Positions 12,801 to 20,685 of a stretch of 64,000 nucleotides of DNA are shown one piece after another. The notes under the pieces are model-generated. The model worked only from the letters and a program-made list of their open reading frames with translations. It ran no database searches and had not been told where the DNA came from. Within the stretch, counting starts at the first letter, position 1. Each line of letters starts with the position of its first letter. The translations under genes and the position numbers were made by a program. The stretch spans positions 4,521,001 to 4,585,000 of the forward strand of contig JACSYO010000415.1 in the NCBI GenBank assembly GCA_016806645.1, read 5' to 3'. This stretch comes from Ophiodon elongatus. Lineage: Eukaryota > Chordata > Actinopteri > Perciformes > Hexagrammidae.

Positions 12801-13598
12801 GTCGCAGAGTGTTTTGGTCCTTAATGAACTGTTTTTTGTGTTGTCAGGAAACAAGGGCATCAAAGACGAACCAGAGGGCAGCGCTGCAGCAGACTCGGAC
12901 AACACCAACCACCCTCCACCTGCCAAGCTGCTGCAGGACTGGGCCCGCACACCACTACCCCATGTTTGCCCCTACTGTGGCAAAACCTTCACCCGGCGCG
13001 TCTTCCTCCGCACCCACGTCTTCAGCCACACCGGAGAAAAGCTCTTCACGTGCAAGGTGCCAATCAAAAACCATCTGGGGGATAATTGCATTTGCTGGAA
13101 ATGTCACTTTCGTCATGCAGCAGACATTGTCGGGATGATGTAATGCTTTTGAAGTGTTTCAGGTTTAAGTCAAACGTAATCTTGAAGCTCCGACCTCATT
13201 ATATTTGACAGTTCCTCTGCACAATGGAGATTGTTTTTTTCAACATTACAATTTGAGAAAATGTAGCCATATGCAACTTTTATTTATTTTCCTTACAAGA
13301 GGTACTTCAAACTTTTGTAAATGCAACTACGGCTCTGATCCTGATTATTGTTCCTGTGAAGGTTTGCACAAAGTCCTTCACTAACTCCCAGAGCCTGCTG
13401 CGCCACAGCATGAGCCACACGGGCAACAAACCCTTCAGCTGCGATGTTTGTGGCAAAAACTTCTCCCAGGCGGCCACCCTGAAGAGACACCAGCGCATCC
13501 ACACGTCGACACAGCCGCGACGCAAGCGTGGACGCAAACCGGTACGGACTTAAAATGCCTCTTAAATTGAAGGGTTCAATTACAAAATTGTGTATGTG

Positions 13599-13629
<31 letters not shown>

Positions 13630-16600
13630 TTTATAGATGAAAGCATATTAATCAGCATTTGTTCTGTTGAAATGATTCTGAGAGATATCCTTTATTCTGT
13701 TATTTCTTGTCACACTTTTAAGATACTTTCTAAAATATATTTTTTCTGACCTTGGCTGCTGTGTCCCTCAATGCAGGTGTGTACTTTGGACAACGAGGGA
13801 TCTGCTCATCTCTTCTCTTGTCCTCACTGCCCGTCACGGTTCAACACGGAGGATCAGCTCAACGATCACAAGTAATAACACAACAACAATATCCCATGAG
13901 GTGGTCCGCATTCTTTATTTGTGGAAGTGTAGGAGGAAATGACTACGACAAATCCAACAACTTCCATTACATACTGTACTTCATATTCAACACTCTTAAT
14001 AGCTCGAAACCTCTGGATTTCCATAAACACCAGAGATTGTCAATATTCAATAATTTACGGCGTAAATACATTAGAATTACGGTTCCAAACAGAACCCAGG
14101 ACAGGTTTTTAGATAAACCTGACACCCCCACCCCACCCTCGCCAAGAGCCGTAGTAGTTGATCCGTGTCTGACTATTGAGCAAGACCTTAAACACACTGA
14201 CTGAGACGTCTGCGTGCCCTTGAGCCTCAGCCACATATGACTGACAGACAGAGGCCCAGTAATTTAAGATGATAACGATAACAACCCAGGGCGGGGGAAG
14301 AGCCTGGTCCTGTCCTGCCTCGGTGAGCAAGGCGGAGAGGACATACTGTGTTCGTGTGTGTGTATTTGATTGGCTGGATGTACTGAGCCAAAAGCAGAAA
14401 AAGCCAGACCGTCAGAAAAAGTTTTACTGTTCAAATACCTTTGGGCTACACTTGCGATTGTGTCGATACTGACTGTCAAAAGCAGTGGCATGTTTTGGAA
14501 AACGGTGGACCATACAGACCATTTCTGCCAAGCTAGCAAGAGTCAGTGTCATATTTAATATATCTCAACATTAATTGGTCTATTAAATAACAGCCTCAAA
14601 TTTATAGTTTTCTCCTAAACAGTCCAAAACCCAACAATCGTATATCACGGTGAACTTAATAGCTTATCCAGAGCTTTCAACTTCATCTCAGTCTTTTATT
14701 TCCAAGGTCAGGAAAAAAAGTTTCCTATTATAGAAGATGAGGAAAAGCAGAAGCTGCCAATTTTGCTTAAAATGGCTAAATGATTCAGTGATTATCAAAA
14801 TAGTTTTAGCTTAATTTCTCTGTCGATAAACAAATTGTGTTCGCTCCAGTCAGTGAAGTAATAATGCTAAACGTGCAGTGTCACCCCTACTCATTAAAGA
14901 ACATCTGGCTGGGAGAAGAGGTGACCCTGGCTGAAACTGTAATCCTTCCAGCTGCCTCAGGGTCAACTGTCCCTGAAATATTGATTTCTCTTGTCTATTT
15001 AACAGGGAACAGAAACAGCTTGGCCTCTTACACGGCCATTGAGAGGTCCTTGCACATCACCTCTAGCATCCTGCTTCACTTTAAATGACTCATGTGTTTT
15101 GCTTGCAAGATTACCTACATAATTATACATAATCCATAAACCTTTATGTGTGCAATATCTAGTGCAACAATACGATGCCTAAACGTCAACATCATCCGTG
15201 TTTGTTCTGATTAGGAGAAGCCGCTCAGAGAACCGGTATTTTATTTCCTCCGTGCTCTGAAAGCAGGCCTGGTGCAGCATTAGGTGGATACATCCCAACA
15301 CTTCTCTCCTCCCCTAAGGCTATATCCCGTGTAACGTTATGCAATGGATAAATATAGTCTTTCATGTCCTAACTCGGACTCCTCCCAGTTTATTGCTTTT
15401 TTCTTTTTTTTTTTTAAATCTCCAGCCGTTATACACTCAGCTAATACCCTTTATTTAACCTGAAGCACAGCTGAGCACATACTTACTCGTAATCCTCATA
15501 CAAGTCAAATAAAAGGTGGCAGCTTAAAACCAAAACATTATTTTCCCCCACTTGTTTTTAAACATTTTGTACGTGTCTTTCGTTTGTGCCTTGTCTTTAT
15601 TCAGTGCAATTTAATTGTTTGTATGACTGTTCCCTCTCCCTGTGAGGCATTTTGTTGGCCCTTTTCCCTAAACGGCGCCATGTCCGAATTATTCCTTTTG
15701 CAGGATTTGAAACCTATCCTTGACAATATGCTAATAAAATGCTCACATGTGAATATGTGTGCTTTTGTCTCTAAAACAGACTGCTCCACACCAGCCATCC
15801 ATTCCCTTGCCCCGAATGTGGCGAGGCCTTCAAACGCCGGAGAGAACTGGATCTGCACTCGCTCACTCACCAAGGTGAGTCTTCAGGGCTCAGCCTGGCA
15901 TCATACCGTTCACCCCCATATTGTTATGGTTAGCAGGAGCAATCTAAGCTAAAACTGCACACAGCAGTCGTCTGGGCTGCAGTGTTTTGCTCCATTATTC
16001 ATCTTTTATTCAGTTGTTATTATCATATACAGTGTGTCGCATCCTTTCACTGTCTGACCATCTCCATTAGACCTCTAAGTGGCAAATATATCAAGAAATT
16101 AAATACAAGTCCTTTTGCCTGCTTGGAATGGAAACCTAATTAGATGTGATGTTTTTATCATATCGAGACAGCGTTCTATGAATTACAATCGATCAATGCA
16201 AAGGTGTTAAATGCCCCCAGCCATCTGCCTGGGTGGCCTCTCTTGTTTATTTACAAACATACATCCATGTTACATGTGCTTTTTTTCCTTTGATGCATTA
16301 AGTCAATGACTTTCCATTGATTTGCGTCCCATATGGAACGCAGGAGGAAGATGAAGGTAAATGAATTGGGTCAACATGTTGACTCTTCATCTTAATCAGA
16401 GGGGGCACTTGGCACGGGAGCCTCATTAGTTAAGCTCGAAGAGTCAGTGTGTAGCCGGGGTCAGAGGTACGACGCTCCTCTGAGAGACAAGATGGGAGAG
16501 ATTGATCCATTGATCAGTCCAGGGCCACAGGCGGAGACTGTCCTTATTAAATGTTTCATTAGAGGGTCCCGATGGGGAGCAGAGTGGGTCGCCCCCACCG

Positions 16601-19600
16601 GTACAGATGGTTAGCAGATTGCAAGATGTTGGCTCGACGACCTATAGACATACTGATGAACCATCAGTGTCAGCGATTTCCCAGCCAGGTTCTCAAGAGC
16701 GACGCAGTGAGAGTGTGGTTTGCTTTGCCAAAACACAACTAGGGCACCAGCTGATCACAGCTGAAATGATAAGCAGATTCATTGATTAGCCAACTGACAG
16801 GAAAATAATTGGCAACACTTTTAACAATTGATTAATCACTTTCATCAAGGGAAAATGCCAAATATTTGCTGGTTCTGGGAACTCAGTTGTGAGGATCTAA
16901 ATTTAATATTTGTATGATTTGGAAAAAGCAATGTCACATTCACCCTGGGAAATTGTTGACATTTTATAGAGCAAACGACTAATCAGTTAATTGAGAGACT
17001 AATCTGCAACATCAATTGATAATGAGAATAATTGTTTGTTGCAGTTCTACAAATAATTATGGGTTAACCTGTCAATGATTGTATCGATAATTAGATTTTT
17101 CTGTGAAAAATGGTAAAAGAAATGCCTGCTACGATTTCCCAGACATCTTCATTGTACGTGTATTGTCAGTCCAACCAAAAGTATTTTATTTACCATGGAA
17201 ACCACTTATAGTGATCACGTCTGGCCGGGTCAAATTGATCACTAAAAGCTTATGATAATTATAACTAAATCTTTCATGCAGATAACTGTCTAATTGATCT
17301 AATATTTGGAAATGATATGTTCATGACATGAATATAAAGTAATGAAACGGACAGCTTCGATATTTACTGAATTTTATTCACTCTCTGACTGAGCTGTTTC
17401 AAGTGCTTTTCAAATTAGAGTGGTTTGCAAATTAAATGACTACTGTGTATAGTTCAAATTTAGAGGCAGATATTCACGGGATTCCTGTAGACTCAATTTC
17501 ACCTTTCATCGCGGGCCTCGGACAGGACAGCAGCAGGCGGGACAGAAGTCCTAATGACAATAGGTCAGAAGAGACGCATCGATCACGAGTCTCAGGTAGA
17601 GGCCGTTCTGTGACGGTCAAATGAACGTGGTGGCTCACGTGGCCGGCGGCACACCGAGGCACAGCCACAGTTTTACCAAACAGCAGAGGCAGCGCAGGGT
17701 CTCTCCCTCTCCTCTCGCTCTTTGCGCAGTCAGAAGGTGTGCGGCAGGCAGGAAGAAGCCGCAAGAGTGGGAGTTATTATGACTTAATGCACACACATTT
17801 ACATTCTTGTAAGGAGATACTGATTCATAAATAGATTTGTATGAATAAATACATAGTTTTATAAACAGTTGACTTTAGTAGGCCGACACACACACAGTAT
17901 AGAATAGTCTTCTCTGATTCTGCTCTGATATGTAAATACGATTTACGTAACACGATCGTAATTGATGAACATACAGTTTAAAAAAAAGTTTGTTTATGCT
18001 GTCAGTTATAGTTCTTAGAAAGAAAGAAAATCTGAATCGGCCAAGAACATTTTATGGGTGGATCTCTAGTTATCATATTTAAATATGCAGTTCTAATATG
18101 AGTAAACACAGGAACGAGATTGGGACGGGACAGGAGTTTACATTTGAATACAGTGCAGTACTGTATCTGAAATACAGCTGAGCGTAGGCAGTATGTGACC
18201 GGGCATTATCAACGCACTTTCCTCTACACATTTGTTTTCTGTCTCCATCTCTAGCAGCCATGACGGTTTCTTGTTGTTTGAGTAGACCCCACAAGGTCGC
18301 CTGAGGAACCTCTTGTTGGTTTGTCATAAGCTTTGAGGAGACTTCGTTATTCAATAAGAGAAAATAACTTTCATAATAATAAAAAAAAAAAAAAATTCCA
18401 CCATGATTTTAATGTGCATGCAACAACAGCCTTAGGTAGCCAGCTGAAAGCAGATGGGTTACAACGAGGAAAATAATCATCGGGGTAAAGGAAAAAAAGT
18501 AGAATAATAAAAAATATTTCATATGTTGTCATGTAAAAAAATTATCAAAATGAACCCTGTAAGCTAATTATTTAAACAGTATTTGTAAAGGAATTAGGGC
18601 TGCACAACGTACCTTTTATTTATGGTCATTGCAATGATAACTTACCAAATAAACACACAGTTGAAAAAGAGTATCAGTAGAAAAATATTCTTAAAATGCC
18701 ATTAAATCACCCATCCTTTTGTGTTCAGTTCAATTTGTTGAATAAAATAATTCAACAAGCGGTTTGTTTTATCAGTGTATGAACGCAGCAGAAAGAAAGA
18801 GCTGAGTACATGTAAATATCCCTTTGTTTATTGCAAGAACGTTATCGTATATTGCATAATTTCCTCATATCCAGCTGCTCTAATAGGAATCATTTTGATC
18901 TACATAAGCAGCTGATCGCTGTAACCGTGATCACTAACAGAGAAGCAAATCATCACAATTGAAAAGCTAGAACAGGCAAACATTTTGCTTGATAAATGAC
19001 TTAAATAACGATTTGACTATTTTTGACTTGTCATAGAATGGGAAAGCTTGCGTGTTAACAATAACATTAATGATGTCTCCGTTCTATTGAAAGGGGGTCC
19101 GTGCGTGTACAAAACCAGGACCCTGAAACCGAACATTCATTTTATTATTTACATCTGTTTTTCCCGCGGTGACATGTCAAAATGACTCTAATATAAAATA
19201 CCTGAATCACTCATTACAGCCTCGTGGGTTCACATTATAAGCAACCAATGACGCAGCCGAGAAATTGGCTGCATCTGAATCACCGACCATCTCTGTATGT
19301 ACCACCTGCTGCTGCTGCTGCACAATTGTTAAAGCGACGGCTTGAATCAACCATCAGATATTAGCATGGCAGAGTAGCTGCTCGCAGTATAATGACGGAG
19401 TACGACCCCCTGCCTAAAACCTGACACTGTTCCATTGCAGACAAGCAGCCGGCGACGTGTCACCACTGTTCATCCCAGTTCGTGAACCAGTCCGTGCTGG
19501 AAATCCACATGCAGCGGTGCCCCTCCACAGAGGAGGACAAGAACACAGGTCGTGGACGGGGTCAGGGCCGGGGACGATGCACCGGACAGGTTGGGAAAAC

Positions 19601-20600
19601 ACAGGAAAATTATTCTTTTTCTTGCAGGTTTTTACTTCTCCACTGCAAATATATTCATAGTGTGAGGGATTGCTAAATACGAAGAGACAGATTTGGAAGA
19701 AACAAGTACACACACCGTTTTGGCATTCTGCCAGTCCAGACAGAAAGAAAGTGGGGTTAGCATGAGGGGGGGGGGGGTGATGATGTAACAAAGGTCCCCA
19801 GTTGCGCGTGACTTCTCAGTCAGCCCATAAAGACACCGACCTTTTCAATAGTTGCCCCTCTGTTCATACTCTTTCAGTTTGTCTCCATTTCATCTCTTTT
19901 TTTTTTTTTTTCCTTCCTCGCTTCATCCCTCCTCTTTCAGGTCGAGTGTGACCTATGCGGCCACCGTTGCATGACCCAGGAGGGCCTCGACCTCCATCGG
20001 TTATCCCACACGGGCCAGACACCCCTCAAATGCCCAGTGAGGCCTTGCCGCCGCCGATTTACTTCCAACAGTACCCTGGAGGAGCATGTGTTGGCCCATT
20101 TCCAGGGCACGCTCAGCAAGTCCAAAAACCGACCCCGCTTCCGCTGTCAGATTTGCCACAAGGAATTCTCCTACAATTCCACCTTTAATGTTCACATGAG
20201 GACACATACTGATGAGAGGCCCTTCGAGGTAAGAAGGATGGTGCTTGTGTGTGTGTGTGTGTCTGTGTGTGTCTGTGTGTGTCTGTGTGTGTCTGTGTGT
20301 GTCTGTGTGTGTGTTTGCATAAAAAGGGAATATCTCTCAGCCTTCTGAATCACATTGTGTCCTTTTTCTTAGGCTTTCAAACCCTTTAACGCCTGTATTT
20401 CAAATTGACATCCAGCACTTCTTCACCCCCATAGTCACTCCCGTTCATGGCTGTAGCCATCTCTCTGGTTCTGGACCATGGCCATTTGTGCAGAGTGTGT
20501 CCTGCGGGTGTTTCCTCCCTCCCTGTGTACCTGTGATTAATGACAGGGCTGAGTTAAGGCCTGTCAGGGCCCCCCCCCCCTGTGTCTGTTACTATTCTGA

Positions 20601-20685
<85 letters not shown>

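Larger units (their letters stand above)
15875..19440 (+). other. Intron 7 (3.6 kb)
   Basis: No coding sequence seen. It holds a MITE copy (16770-17052), a GC-rich unassigned block (about 17500-17760), a poly(A) run at 18380 and a probable repeat beginning agggctgcac (18598-18870). A (CTG)n-like cluster lies at 19308-19320, and the exon 8 acceptor follows at ttccattgcag. Confidence 0.8.

Noticed and set aside
13057..13143. Reading continues past exon 4 for 28 codons to a stop, as if the gene ended here
   Set aside because: Exon 5 resumes the split finger 8 exactly (TGCAAG joined to GTTTGC), so 13057 is better read as an intron start; the extension is kept only as a possible intron-retention product.
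14130..14400. GC-richer block in intron 6 suspected of being an extra exon
   Set aside because: Exons 6 and 7 join in frame to complete finger 10, so no exon is needed, and no suitable splice pair brackets a finger-like sequence.
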